From positions 2,418,001 to 2,482,000 of the forward strand of contig OY771913.1 of the NCBI GenBank assembly GCA_963674975.1: a stretch of 64,000 nucleotides of DNA, given 5' to 3'. A program made the translations under genes and the position numbers. The DNA is from UBA4781 sp963674975. Lineage in GTDB: Bacteria > Chloroflexota > Anaerolineae > Anaerolineales > Anaerolineaceae. How positions within the stretch are numbered: position 1 is the stretch's first letter; each line of letters begins with the position of its first letter. This document shows, in pieces, positions 8,185-16,869 of the stretch. The notes under the pieces are model-generated. The model saw only the letters and a program-made list of their open reading frames with translations, searched no databases and was not told the origin of the DNA.

Positions 8185-9388
8185 TTTTTTCTACTACCTT
8201 TTGAAATACTTCTAAAAGCTGTGCGGCGGTTTTTTGCCGGTTGAAATGCTGTTCTACATATACTCTACCACGAAGTCCCATTTCTTTGCATTTTTGAGGA
8301 GAAGCGTGCAGGGCAAGGACAGCCTGCGCCAGGGCTTGCGCATCTCCGGGCTGGGTGAAAATCCCGCAGTTGGCATCTTCTATCACCTTGCGGATGACTC
8401 CATCGATCACCAGAACAATAGCTTTAGCGGCTGCCATGTAATCAAAAACCTTATTGGGGTAAGTGGTTTTGTACAGCTCAATGGGCTTTAAAATGGCGAT
8501 GCAGCAATCTGCAGCAGCCAGTGCCTGCCCGATCTCCTTCTTTTCAATTGGGGGAAGAAAGGAGATATTATCCAGTTTCTTTTTTTGCGTCATTTCTATC
8601 AGATTGGCTTTTTCTTTTCCGGCACCGATAAACACAAAATGAATGTCTTTTTCATCTTTCAACTGCTCTGCAGCTTTGATGACAACTGGCAGGTCGTTCG
8701 ACATGCCGTGTGCGCCGGTGTAAAAAACAAGAAATTTCTTCTGCCACTGATGGCTGGTGCGAAAAGCAGTTCCATCTTCATCTGTGGGGAACATGGCGGT
8801 ATCCACACCGTTGGGCACCAGGAATACATTTCTCGCTCCGCGCTGGCGTACATGTTCGATATAGCCGGGAGAATTAACGATGAGCGCATCGGCATGACGG
8901 TAGAGGAATCTTTCCAACCAGCGTGATAAAGCGATGAGAAATTTATTCTTGAGAACACCTACTGCTTCGGCAAAGGCAGGCCACAGATCGCGCACTTCAA
9001 AGACAAATGGAACTCCCTTCAGGCGGGCTACCAGCCAGGCAGTGATCCCCTGAAAAATGGGCGGAGAAGTGCCCCACACCAGGTCGACTTTGCGTACCTT
9101 TAACGCTCTGAAGAAGGAAGAATTCATAAAAGAGATAAAACTGATGATGCGGTGAAAGAAACTGCGGTGAAGTGCTGGATAGGTATAGGTGCGGTAGATG
9201 GTGACGTTCTTTTCGCGTACAACTTTTTTCCGTTCAGCACTGGTTTTGCCGGTCAGATAGCTGATGGGGCTGGCGATGATGGTTACCTGATGCCCCTGCT
9301 GAGCCAGCGCGCGCGCCATTTCATGATGGCGTGTGCCTCCGGGTTCGTCGATCGCCGCAAAAGCTTGATGAATGAGCAGAATATGCAT
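8177..9388 (-). CDS. family 4 glycosyltransferase, WbuB-like
   Basis: This 403-residue GT-B glycosyltransferase acts at the cytoplasmic side. The N-terminal domain begins MHILLIHQAF and contains PGGTRHHEMARAL, as in colanic-acid or O-antigen WbuB-type enzymes that move a sugar from a nucleotide sugar to a lipid-linked acceptor. The C-terminal half shows FYTGAHGMSNDLPVVI, VFIGAGKEK and a donor-binding region around KTTYPNKVFDYMAAAKAIVL. It forms a unit with the heparinase-like protein (10 bp upstream) and the two-domain oxidoreductase, a set recurrent in exopolysaccharide loci. Donor and acceptor are unknown. Confidence 0.9.
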   Translation of the reverse strand: MHILLIHQAFAAIDEPGGTRHHEMARALAQQGHQVTIIASPISYLTGKTSAERKKVVREKNVTIYRTYTYPALHRSFFHRIISFISFMNSSFFRALKVRKVDLVWGTSPPIFQGITAWLVARLKGVPFVFEVRDLWPAFAEAVGVLKNKFLIALSRWLERFLYRHADALIVNSPGYIEHVRQRGARNVFLVPNGVDTAMFPTDEDGTAFRTSHQWQKKFLVFYTGAHGMSNDLPVVIKAAEQLKDEKDIHFVFIGAGKEKANLIEMTQKKKLDNISFLPPIEKKEIGQALAAADCCIAILKPIELYKTTYPNKVFDYMAAAKAIVLVIDGVIRKVIEDANCGIFTQPGDAQALAQAVLALHASPQKCKEMGLRGRVYVEQHFNRQKTAAQLLEVFQKVVEKNV

Positions 9389-9397
9389 ATCTCGATT

Positions 9398-11329
9398 TTA
9401 CACTGTTCTGGATTTTTTCTTGGGAAAATTCCACTCAGTGAGAAAGCAAAGTGACTGTTCAGTTTCTGCTGTATAAAGAATAGAAAGTGCCGCCCGCTTC
9501 ACGGCATAGGTAGGGGAAAACCAGCCGTAGATAGCGGTATCCTTATTAGGGTGACCGTATACAACAGCACCTGCGCGAATGATCTGCAGATTGGCTGGGA
9601 GATTGGAATCATTGCTGAATTGCAGGGAGAATTCCGGCTCTGAAAAATAAATAGTATTGTTGTTAAAAGTAAAGGGAAGATCAGGTAAAAGCCAGTGCAG
9701 GGTGATCTGATGTCTGTCTCTGCCGCAGAAGAGTGCTTTATCTTCGATCTCCCAGCCGGAAGAAATTAACCGCAGGGTTCTTTGATGGGTTATCCCGAGT
9801 TTTTGATAACCATCATGCTGGGCGCAGATAGCATTTGCATCTGAAGATAGGACCTGCGCGTTTGCCCAGTCCAGCCACATAAAGCGGCTGGTAGGCAGCA
9901 TTTGGTCCAATCCATCCACATTGAGGGTATTGTGAACGCGTGTGGTACGAAGTGCGTTGCGCCAGGGTTCAGGAGCGTTATACAGATACGTGCCGGCGTC
10001 CAGCGCCAGGTTCTGGCTGTTGTGCCAGATCTCTACTTGCAGCTGATCGGCATGCGCGGGGCGAGTGTGGAACTGAACAACACGCATGCTTGCCCAATCC
10101 TTATTGCTGCCTAACCGTAGCGGATCTGTCTCAGGATGTTTTTCTTTCCCCTGTTTTTTAATTCCCAGCCAGGCTGATTTTTCATCCCAGGTGCCTGTTG
10201 GGAAAAGATCTTTTTTCAAGAATATTCTGCCAGCTGCTTGCAGGGTGGAGCGGTAGTCCAGATGGTCTGCATTTGCCAGGGGCAGTACATTCGAACCATC
10301 CTGATGCCCCAGATTGGGTGCCTGACCTGAATCGGGATCAAGCATGGCGTACAGGTATTCGGTAGAAACTGCCAGTTTATGATTGACAGTATCAGGCAGC
10401 GTTTCTTGAGCATATTCGGCAAGGGCTGTCATCCAGATGGCTTCATCCAGCATCAGGCGGTGGTAGTTAGTGCTGTGCTGAATGTAGGTTCCATCAGCAG
10501 CAATCTGGTCAAGAATTGCCTCATTGAATAGCTTCCATCCGATTTTCTTCCATTTTCCTGCAGGGGCGTACCCTTCGAGCAGCAGTCCCGCGGTATATAA
10601 TCCCACTGCCTCACTGATGAGATGGTTGTTGCGCTGTGAACGCGCATAATTCAGGGTGGGGGGAATGCGGGCAGCATTTTCTGCGATAGCCACACGCACA
10701 TCCAGAAGCAGTCTATTGGGAACGGATGAGGATTGTGAAAAGATGTGATGGGCGAAGCTCAAGGCGATGATGCGCAGCGCTGCTTCCTGCCCTGAGGTCC
10801 AGTTTGCCCCCTGATATGCGGGGTTCTGCCTGTTGAAAGCATCCAGATATTTCTGGAAAGCATCCAAATAGCGGGTATCTCCGCTCAAATGAAAGGCTCT
10901 GGCAAGGGTGAACGCCCATGAAAAGCGCGCCGGTTCCCAGATGAGTTTGATATCTTCCTCAAGCGGGAACTTCCCGCGTTCTATTTCGCTCCAGTGCAGC
11001 AAGGGGGTATGGGGAGCCAGATCAAGTTGGGCAGGTAGCCCTTCAAAAAGGATGATCTTCCCATCGATCAGATCGTCCGCAGCCCGTATGAGCCGTGCGA
11101 TTCCGCTGCCAATACTTTTCTCTATTTCCTCTCGCGGAATAACTGGCAGGATTGTTTTCTTAGAGTCTGAAAGAGCTGCTTGTAGAGCAGCTTTATTCTC
11201 CGGTTTTGGATGGCTTTGAAAGTACCCGGAGGAAAGTCCGAATTTATAAAGAGCATAGTTTGAGACAGACTTCCACCCCAGAAGGGAGGATGTTGCCAGC
11301 AGTACTTTCAACCGACCGGGTTTCTGCAT
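9398..11329 (-). CDS. heparinase II/III family protein
   Basis: The 643-residue protein has an alpha-toroid N-terminal half and a beta-rich C-terminal half, the layout of heparinase II/III and related polysaccharide lyases. The recognisable catalytic-region motif is SQRNNHLISEAVGLY (about 230-245), followed by YHRLMLDEAIWM. The C-terminal part includes YLYNAPEPWRNALRTTRVHN. No signal peptide is seen, so although lyases of this fold cut uronic-acid glycans, a cytoplasmic role in making or editing a surface glycan is as likely. It starts 1 bp after the oxidoreductase stop and precedes the glycosyltransferase. Confidence 0.88.
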   Translation of the reverse strand: MQKPGRLKVLLATSSLLGWKSVSNYALYKFGLSSGYFQSHPKPENKAALQAALSDSKKTILPVIPREEIEKSIGSGIARLIRAADDLIDGKIILFEGLPAQLDLAPHTPLLHWSEIERGKFPLEEDIKLIWEPARFSWAFTLARAFHLSGDTRYLDAFQKYLDAFNRQNPAYQGANWTSGQEAALRIIALSFAHHIFSQSSSVPNRLLLDVRVAIAENAARIPPTLNYARSQRNNHLISEAVGLYTAGLLLEGYAPAGKWKKIGWKLFNEAILDQIAADGTYIQHSTNYHRLMLDEAIWMTALAEYAQETLPDTVNHKLAVSTEYLYAMLDPDSGQAPNLGHQDGSNVLPLANADHLDYRSTLQAAGRIFLKKDLFPTGTWDEKSAWLGIKKQGKEKHPETDPLRLGSNKDWASMRVVQFHTRPAHADQLQVEIWHNSQNLALDAGTYLYNAPEPWRNALRTTRVHNTLNVDGLDQMLPTSRFMWLDWANAQVLSSDANAICAQHDGYQKLGITHQRTLRLISSGWEIEDKALFCGRDRHQITLHWLLPDLPFTFNNNTIYFSEPEFSLQFSNDSNLPANLQIIRAGAVVYGHPNKDTAIYGWFSPTYAVKRAALSILYTAETEQSLCFLTEWNFPKKKSRTV

Positions 11330-11330
11330 T

Positions 11331-13481
11331 TTATTTTTCTATTTCGATCCTTGTTTTTTCTGCGGCTGCTTTCCCCGCCAGAATAGCAGTTTTACTGACT
11401 GCCATGAGCTGTGTATATGGAATGGGGGCTTCTGTGCCATTTTGCAGGGTGTTTACAAATGCCGCCCAGGCAGCCTGATGTCCTTTATCCTGACGGAATG
11501 CAGAACGGTAGGTCTTTTTTCTACCGCCGGAGATCAATTCAAGCCTGCGGTAGTCATCCAGAACTGCCACTTTTCCGGCACAGAAGACCTCGACCCGTTC
11601 CTTTGGAAAGCTTTTATCTCCATTTGCCAGATATGCAACACTGCCGATCGAACCATCACCGAATTCCAGTGTAATTTGCATATTATCCTGGTGATATTTT
11701 CCGAGATCGGGTAGGGCGATCGCTTCAACAGCGGTAGGAAGCAGCCCGGTTAGCCAGGTCAGAAAATCAATGAAATGACAACCTTCTCCGATGATCCTGC
11801 CGCCGCCCTGCACGGCATCATGCAGCCAATGATTGGAAGGCAGAAAGCCCGCGTTCACGGTGTAATGCGCATAGAGCGGTTCAGAGCGGTTTGCAAAGAA
11901 TTCCTGCAAATGAATCGCAAGCGGGGCGAAGCGGCGGTTGAATCCCACAGTCAGAATGGGAGTTTTTGGCTTACCGAGTGTGCTTTCGATTTCAGCCAGC
12001 GCTTCAAGATCGAGAGCCAGCGGTTTTTCGCAGTAGACATGTTTTCCATTCTTGAGAGCTTGAAGGACCAGCTCTGTGTGTTCATCGTGGCGGGTCATGA
12101 TGACCACGCTGTTGATGTTTTTATCCTTAAAAATCTCCTGCGCAGAAGAAGTTGCGTAGTTGAAACCGAACTTCGAGGCAGCGTGCTGCGCGTTGACTCC
12201 ATTGATGGAAGCGATGCCTATGAAATTGGTATCCCTGTTCTTGCGCATAGCCGGCAAGAAGGTGGCTTTAGCGTAGTTCCCGGCACCGATCACACCTACA
12301 TTGGCTTCTTTAGAATTGATCGATCTATTTTGAATAGAAATACGGGCTGCAGCCTTTTTCCCGGTCTGAGGGTAGGTGAGTACGATTCCCACGTAAGGTT
12401 CTTTCAGTTTTCCGGTAATAAGTTCATATGCCTGTGCGGCATTTGCTATTTCAAACTGATGAGTGATCAGATCAGAAACCTGCAGTTTCCCCGATTCAAG
12501 CAGGTTCACAAACGCTTCCAGATTTCTTCCTTCCGTCCAGCGTACATAACCTGGCGGGTAATCATGCCCTTCTTCTTCATACTGTGGGTCATACCGTCCG
12601 GGACCGGAGGAACGCGATACCTGAAAAAAGAGCTCTTTTTCGTAATAGGGTTTGCGGGGAATGTTCAAACCAACCACGCCCAGAGAGATAACGTGCCCGC
12701 GATCACGCGCAATTTCGCCAGCCAGCTGAACCGTATCATCACTGCTGGTGGCTGCGCAGATCAGCACCACATCAAATCCGCGTCCATTGGTCAGAGAAGC
12801 TGTTTTTGCGGGAATCGAATCGCGGCTGTAAGCGGAAATACCGATCTTCTTTGCAAATCGAATTCTGTCGGGATCGGTATCGACCCCGGTGACCAGACAG
12901 CCATTAGCTTCAACCAGACGGGCGGTCAACAGCCCCAGCAATCCCATACCGACCACTGCTACCCGGCTTCCGATCTCCGGATGTGCCAGACGGATGCCGT
13001 TCAAAGCAATGGCTCCCAGGGTCGCGAAGCAGGCAGATTCAAAAGGAATATCATCGGGTAGGTGTGCCAGCAGGTTTTGCGGGACGATGGCATATTCAGC
13101 ATGCACAGCGTGATTTCCACCTGCGCATACCACCCGATCTCCAACTTGAAAACCTTCCAGCCCTTCTCCTATTTCAACGATCGTGCCAGCAGAAGAATAG
13201 CCGAGTACCATGGGTTGGTCAAGCCGGTTGAATGCGGAATCGAGGGTGGTAAGGATGCCTTCCCGTTTTGCCTTGTTCATAACCTGCTTCACCAGATCAG
13301 GGCGGGAGGAGGCTTTTTGAACCAGATTCTTTTCGGCGAATTCCACCAGAGATCGTTCTGTACCGGCAGATACCAGAGAAGCAGCCGTTCTCACAAGAGC
13401 GGTCTTTTTCTGTACCTGGGGAATGGGAACCTCTACAATTTTTGTTTCTCCCGTATTCATATACTGTAGAACCTGTTTCAT
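11331..13481 (-). CDS. two-domain oxidoreductase: alcohol-dehydrogenase-like plus Gfo/Idh/MocA
   Basis: The 716-residue protein joins two NAD(P)-dependent modules. Residues 1-380 are a medium-chain dehydrogenase-like domain (LGYSSAGTIVEIGEGLEGF, VAVVGMGLLGLLTARL). Residues about 395-716 are a Gfo/Idh/MocA domain with GVIGAGNYAKATFLPA and the catalytic-region motif YCEKPLA. Such fusions occur in polysaccharide gene clusters next to heparinase-like proteins and WbuB-type transferases, where they probably oxidise or epimerise a nucleotide sugar. It is the first gene after a good promoter (13510-13537), with GAGGT before the ATG. The substrate is unknown. Confidence 0.9.
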   Translation of the reverse strand: MKQVLQYMNTGETKIVEVPIPQVQKKTALVRTAASLVSAGTERSLVEFAEKNLVQKASSRPDLVKQVMNKAKREGILTTLDSAFNRLDQPMVLGYSSAGTIVEIGEGLEGFQVGDRVVCAGGNHAVHAEYAIVPQNLLAHLPDDIPFESACFATLGAIALNGIRLAHPEIGSRVAVVGMGLLGLLTARLVEANGCLVTGVDTDPDRIRFAKKIGISAYSRDSIPAKTASLTNGRGFDVVLICAATSSDDTVQLAGEIARDRGHVISLGVVGLNIPRKPYYEKELFFQVSRSSGPGRYDPQYEEEGHDYPPGYVRWTEGRNLEAFVNLLESGKLQVSDLITHQFEIANAAQAYELITGKLKEPYVGIVLTYPQTGKKAAARISIQNRSINSKEANVGVIGAGNYAKATFLPAMRKNRDTNFIGIASINGVNAQHAASKFGFNYATSSAQEIFKDKNINSVVIMTRHDEHTELVLQALKNGKHVYCEKPLALDLEALAEIESTLGKPKTPILTVGFNRRFAPLAIHLQEFFANRSEPLYAHYTVNAGFLPSNHWLHDAVQGGGRIIGEGCHFIDFLTWLTGLLPTAVEAIALPDLGKYHQDNMQITLEFGDGSIGSVAYLANGDKSFPKERVEVFCAGKVAVLDDYRRLELISGGRKKTYRSAFRQDKGHQAAWAAFVNTLQNGTEAPIPYTQLMAVSKTAILAGKAAAEKTRIEIEK

Positions 13482-13509
13482 AAATACCTCACATGGTTTC
13501 GATGATGAA

Positions 13510-13537
13510 ATTATAACTATTTAATCCTGAATATCAA
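13510..13537 (-). promoter_or_regulatory. sigma-70-type promoter of the oxidoreductase-phoBR run
   Basis: On the minus strand TTGATA (13532-13537) and TATAAT (13510-13515) are separated by 16 bp. The start codon at 13481 lies about 20 nt after the expected start point. The -35 box overlaps the end of the preceding terminator by five bases. There is no obvious promoter between this point and pstS, so it probably drives the polysaccharide genes and phoBR. Confidence 0.75.
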
Positions 13538-13572
13538 AAAGAAGCTGATCTGTTATTCAGCTTCTTTTTGAT
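13533..13572 (-). terminator. intrinsic terminator of the ECF sigma operon
   Basis: Perfect 16-bp arms at 13533-13548 and 13557-13572 enclose an 8-nt loop. On the minus strand the descending arm ends in CTTCTTTTTGAT, giving the U-rich run. It lies 22 bp after the stop of the bactofilin-like lipoprotein gene. Confidence 0.92.
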
Positions 13573-13593
13573 CCAATAGGATGGAAAAAATGA

Positions 13594-14610
13594 TTATTTT
13601 GTATCTTTGGATTTCTGTGTTTCAGGGGTGGGCTGTTTTAATTCAGGGTGTGATTGTGGACCCTTTCTATTCCCTTTATCCTCAGTCTTGCCGAAACGGC
13701 TGATGATCACGCCGCCCAATCCGTAGCACCCGGCGATCATGGAAATGGGAATCCCGAGACACGGGATCAGATTGATAAGACTGATAACGATAGAGAGCAG
13801 CAGGGCACCGACCAGAGTTTTTAGAATAACGGACATCTTCAAGTACAGCCAGTCATTGAATTTCTCGCCGATGATAAATGCCAGTGCGATCCATCCATAT
13901 ATGATTGCAGCCAGAAACGCTACCAGCAGAACCAATGCAATGGGGGAAAGACAGATCGTTATGGCTAGAATCGCCGCAAAAAATGGGATCACCAGGGCAA
14001 CCAGTAACCCAACACCCCAGGCAGTCCCCGGCTGGTTCTTGATGGTATTGACACAGTTTTGAACCGGTTTGGGCAGTAAATAGATAATGAGACAGGCAAT
14101 AAAGCAGAAGATCGCTGATCCAATCAGGCTGTTCAGCAGCACCTGACCCGGATTGGTGAGGTAGGGGAAGATCATACCGATGTTGGTCCATAAACCGGAA
14201 AATGCAAAGGGATTGGAATAGGTAGTAATATCTCCCGAAACACTTACTCCCGGAACCAGTTCTAAGTTGTGGAACATCTGATTAAAGTCGCCATTGATCA
14301 CAGCAGATGAAGAGAGGGTTGTAGATCCACCCATGGCAAAAATATCACCATTAACTTCGCCTGAAATTTCTGCAGTACTTCCAATGAGGCTGATATCACC
14401 ATTGACAACTGCGCCTTCTTCGATATCAAAACTGGAGCCGACCACAGCCACATCACCATATAGTGTTTTTCCGCTTTCCACGGTATACACTTCTCCGATC
14501 ACCAGGGTACCATCCCCGCCGAACGACTCAGCGCCCTGGGTTGAAGTGCAGCCTGTGACCAAAAGCAATGTCAGAAAAGATAAGAGAAGAATGTTTCTAG
14601 TCTTGCGCAT
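13594..14610 (-). CDS. membrane lipoprotein with bactofilin-like N-terminal repeats
   Basis: The 338-residue protein starts with a lipoprotein signal (lipobox LLVTGC, Cys about 21). Residues about 30-125 form short repeats such as GDVAVVGSSF, GDISLIGSTAEI and GDIFAMGGSTTL, the pattern of polymer-forming (bactofilin-type) right-handed beta helices. About four hydrophobic helices follow (about 155-305), then a Pro/Lys/Gln-rich charged tail. It is the third gene of an ECF sigma/anti-sigma operon and overlaps the anti-sigma gene by 14 bp, so it probably acts in an envelope stress response, perhaps as target or sensor. The exact function is unknown. Confidence 0.8.
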   Translation of the reverse strand: MRKTRNILLLSFLTLLLVTGCTSTQGAESFGGDGTLVIGEVYTVESGKTLYGDVAVVGSSFDIEEGAVVNGDISLIGSTAEISGEVNGDIFAMGGSTTLSSSAVINGDFNQMFHNLELVPGVSVSGDITTYSNPFAFSGLWTNIGMIFPYLTNPGQVLLNSLIGSAIFCFIACLIIYLLPKPVQNCVNTIKNQPGTAWGVGLLVALVIPFFAAILAITICLSPIALVLLVAFLAAIIYGWIALAFIIGEKFNDWLYLKMSVILKTLVGALLLSIVISLINLIPCLGIPISMIAGCYGLGGVIISRFGKTEDKGNRKGPQSHPELKQPTPETQKSKDTK

Positions 14611-15148
14611 AAATATGTGCTCCCTGTACTTCTTTGTGGTTCCTTCTTGCTTTCCATATCAGATAGCTGAGCAAGATGATGAACATATTGGCAACACCCA
14701 TCATGAAGATCCCAATAGACCAGCGAAGGATGGATGGGATTTCATTGAAGAAAAGGGACAATTCTGAAAGTCCTCTGGTGATAAAAAGGATCACCTGCGC
14801 GCTGATCGTGATGAGATTCGCCAGAAAAGCGGAGAGAGAACCGGAAAGGACAATGTAAGCTGCTGATGCGAAGAGCATAAAAAGAACGCTGCTGAAGAGG
14901 ATGATCCGGTTTCTGACGATCCTTTTCCGCCTCTGCTCTTGCTGGATCTTGATCTGCCAGCGAGAAGCAAAACCCGGAGCCGGTTCATGCTGTTCACTGG
15001 ATTGCATCAACTGCAAGCTGTTCTGCCAGCCTTTTTTCAATTTTCGACAGTTTTCGCAAACTACCAGATGTGCATCAAGCAGCTTCCTTTCTTCTTCGCT
15101 CAGAGGTGAATCATTTAGTATCCATTTTTCATATTGCTTGTGGCTCAT
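14597..15148 (-). CDS. anti-sigma factor with zinc-finger domain and membrane helices
   Basis: The 183-residue protein has the zinc anti-sigma motif HXXXCXXC as HLVVCENC (about 27-34) near its N-terminus. Two hydrophobic helices follow (about 82-108 and 144-166), and there is no large extracytoplasmic domain. Proteins of this type hold an ECF sigma factor inactive at the membrane until a signal causes release. Its start overlaps the sigma gene end by 20 bp, a coupled arrangement that keeps the two in ratio. The cue cannot be read from sequence. Confidence 0.9.
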   Translation of the reverse strand: MSHKQYEKWILNDSPLSEEERKLLDAHLVVCENCRKLKKGWQNSLQLMQSSEQHEPAPGFASRWQIKIQQEQRRKRIVRNRIILFSSVLFMLFASAAYIVLSGSLSAFLANLITISAQVILFITRGLSELSLFFNEIPSILRWSIGIFMMGVANMFIILLSYLIWKARRNHKEVQGAHIYAQD

Positions 15149-15761
15149 GCTGCCTCCCTTTTTTCTGGGAAATATCTTCTTCTTCGGAGTTCCACTGCTC
15201 TGCCATATGCTTTCTTGCTCTGTGCAGTCTGCTTTTTACAGCGCTCTTGGTTATATCGAGAGCGCTGCTTATTTCTTCTTCAGAGAACTCATACCAGTAT
15301 CTTAAAATCAAAATCATTCTATCCTTTGTTGGCAATGCTGCCAATTTTTCTTGAATGAGTTCATTTTCTTCGTCATTTGCGATCGCACTTTCAGGGTTGG
15401 GGGAATCATCTGTGATCCCGAATTCAATGATCTCATCCAGATCTACCGAAAATAAATGCCTTTTCCGCTGTTGGTCGATGCAGTAGTGGGCTGCAATGGA
15501 AAGCAGCCAGGTAGCAAATGGTCGCTTGGAATCGTAGCGGTGAATGTAGCGGTATGCTCTGATGAAGGATTCCTGCGCGGCATCTTCAGCTTCTTGCGGG
15601 GTGCCCAACATACGATAGCAGAGATTATAAACAGGTGACTGAAAATGCTCGACGATGTCTGTGAAGGCATCCTCGTTCCCATCGAGAACCTGCTGTATGC
15701 ATTCTGCTTCCACGAAGCTGGTTTCCAAGTGCGGCTCCAAAGTTGTTTTATTTATACCCAT
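15129..15761 (-). CDS. ECF-subfamily RNA polymerase sigma factor (RpoE-like)
   Basis: This is a short sigma-70 factor of about 210 residues with only regions 2 and 4. Region 2 contains LGTPQEAEDAAQESFIRAYR and FATWLLSIAAHYCIDQQRKR. Region 4 contains LPTKDRMILILRYWYEFS and the helix-turn-helix SALDITKSAVKSRLHRARK. I give the ATG at 15761. A GTG four codons upstream (15773) is equally possible, and neither has a clear ribosome site. It heads an operon with its anti-sigma factor and a bactofilin-like lipoprotein. No typical ECF promoter (GGAAC-type) was recognised upstream. Confidence 0.93.
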   Translation of the reverse strand: MGINKTTLEPHLETSFVEAECIQQVLDGNEDAFTDIVEHFQSPVYNLCYRMLGTPQEAEDAAQESFIRAYRYIHRYDSKRPFATWLLSIAAHYCIDQQRKRHLFSVDLDEIIEFGITDDSPNPESAIANDEENELIQEKLAALPTKDRMILILRYWYEFSEEEISSALDITKSAVKSRLHRARKHMAEQWNSEEEDISQKKGRQHEPQAI

Positions 15762-15843
15762 ATACGAATCCACGCTGGAAAAGTTGCATCCATATTATTG
15801 AAGGTGAAATGTGAAGATTGTACCTGTTTTCATCGGGATGATA

Positions 15844-15873
15844 TTGAAATTTTGTTCTCATCCATTATAGAAT
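15844..15873 (+). promoter_or_regulatory. sigma-70-type promoter of the alpha/alpha-toroid gene
   Basis: TTGAAA (15844-15849) and TAGAAT (15868-15873) are 18 bp apart, 27 bp before the ATG at 15900. This leaves a leader of about 20 nt that holds an AAAGGA ribosome site. Confidence 0.6.
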
Positions 15874-15899
15874 ACTTTATACATAAAAAGGAAACTAGC

Positions 15900-16862
15900 A
15901 TGTGGCGAGATTATTTCCATGTTGATCCGCTGCCGGTTTTATTATCAGCTCAGAACGCCGGATTGATTTTTCATATGGAGCGAGATCTGTTGAACCAGCA
16001 GGTGCATCAGATCAGTCGTGTGTGGGAGAGTGAACCGGTTTTAAAGATATTACAGAAGCAGCAGTCTGACGGGAGCTGGCGTTTCAAAGGAAATCGACCG
16101 GGAGATGAGTTAGGGGAGAACTATGAGCTGGTGGAAACCTGGAAAATGCTGCGCCTGCTGGTAGGTAAATATGCTTTTGATCGCAGCCATCCCGCCCTGG
16201 AACGGGCAGCGAATTTTGTTTTCTCCTGTCAGAGTGAAGAAGGGGATATCCGCGGTATTCTCAGCAATCAATATGCACCCTACTACACCGGCGCTTTGCT
16301 CGAACTGCTGATCAAAGCTGGCTACAAAGAAGACAGTCGGGTACGTCATGGGCTGGATTGGCTGCTTTCCGTGCAGCAGGATGATGGGGGGTGGATCGTC
16401 CCGATGAACATGTTCAAGCAAACGTATTACTACGAAGCTGCTTTCAAAGATCCCATCCCGCCCAGGAAAGAGCTGCCTGCTTCCCATATAATTACCGGAA
16501 TGGTACTGCGGGCTTTTTCGATTCATCCTGATTACAAGAAGAAAAAAGAGGTTTTGAAAGCCGGAGAATTTCTTACAGGGCGTCTTTTCAAAAAGGATGC
16601 CTTCACTTTCCGGCAAGCGGCGGAATACTGGTTCAAACTGCAGTATCCCTTCTGGTGGACGAATTTACTCTCAGCCATACATACTCTGTCTGCCCTGGGT
16701 TTTATTAGCAGTGATCCCCGTGTTTGCAAAGGATTGGAATGGTTCTGCGAAAATCAAAAACCGGATGGAACCTGGACCTCCAGCTATGATGGTAAGGATC
16801 CCGAAGCGGATCTATGGATCACCTTTGCAGTCTGCCGCATGGTAAAGGCTTTTCTTGGTTGA
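15900..16862 (+). CDS. prenyltransferase/squalene-cyclase-like alpha/alpha-toroid protein
   Basis: The 320-residue protein carries at least three QW-type turns: KQQSDGSWRF (about 54), VQQDDGGWIV (about 162) and NQKPDGTWTS (about 293). These are the hallmark of the alpha/alpha barrel shared by squalene cyclases, protein prenyltransferase beta subunits and related proteins. It is half the length of a squalene cyclase and I see no DXDD-type catalytic motif, so cyclase activity is doubtful. There is no signal peptide. The start at 15900 is chosen for its AAAGGA site, since the open frame runs on upstream without one. It converges, 7 bp apart, on an isoprenylcysteine-methyltransferase-like gene. 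Confidence 0.8.
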   Translation: MWRDYFHVDPLPVLLSAQNAGLIFHMERDLLNQQVHQISRVWESEPVLKILQKQQSDGSWRFKGNRPGDELGENYELVETWKMLRLLVGKYAFDRSHPALERAANFVFSCQSEEGDIRGILSNQYAPYYTGALLELLIKAGYKEDSRVRHGLDWLLSVQQDDGGWIVPMNMFKQTYYYEAAFKDPIPPRKELPASHIITGMVLRAFSIHPDYKKKKEVLKAGEFLTGRLFKKDAFTFRQAAEYWFKLQYPFWWTNLLSAIHTLSALGFISSDPRVCKGLEWFCENQKPDGTWTSSYDGKDPEADLWITFAVCRMVKAFLG

Positions 16863-16869
16863 GAACTGC

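Noticed and set aside
11775..13061. A 428-codon open frame on the plus strand, opposite the two-domain oxidoreductase
   Set aside because: It runs antisense inside a gene with strong motifs, has no recognisable domain or ribosome site and is best explained by GC-biased codon use of the real gene.
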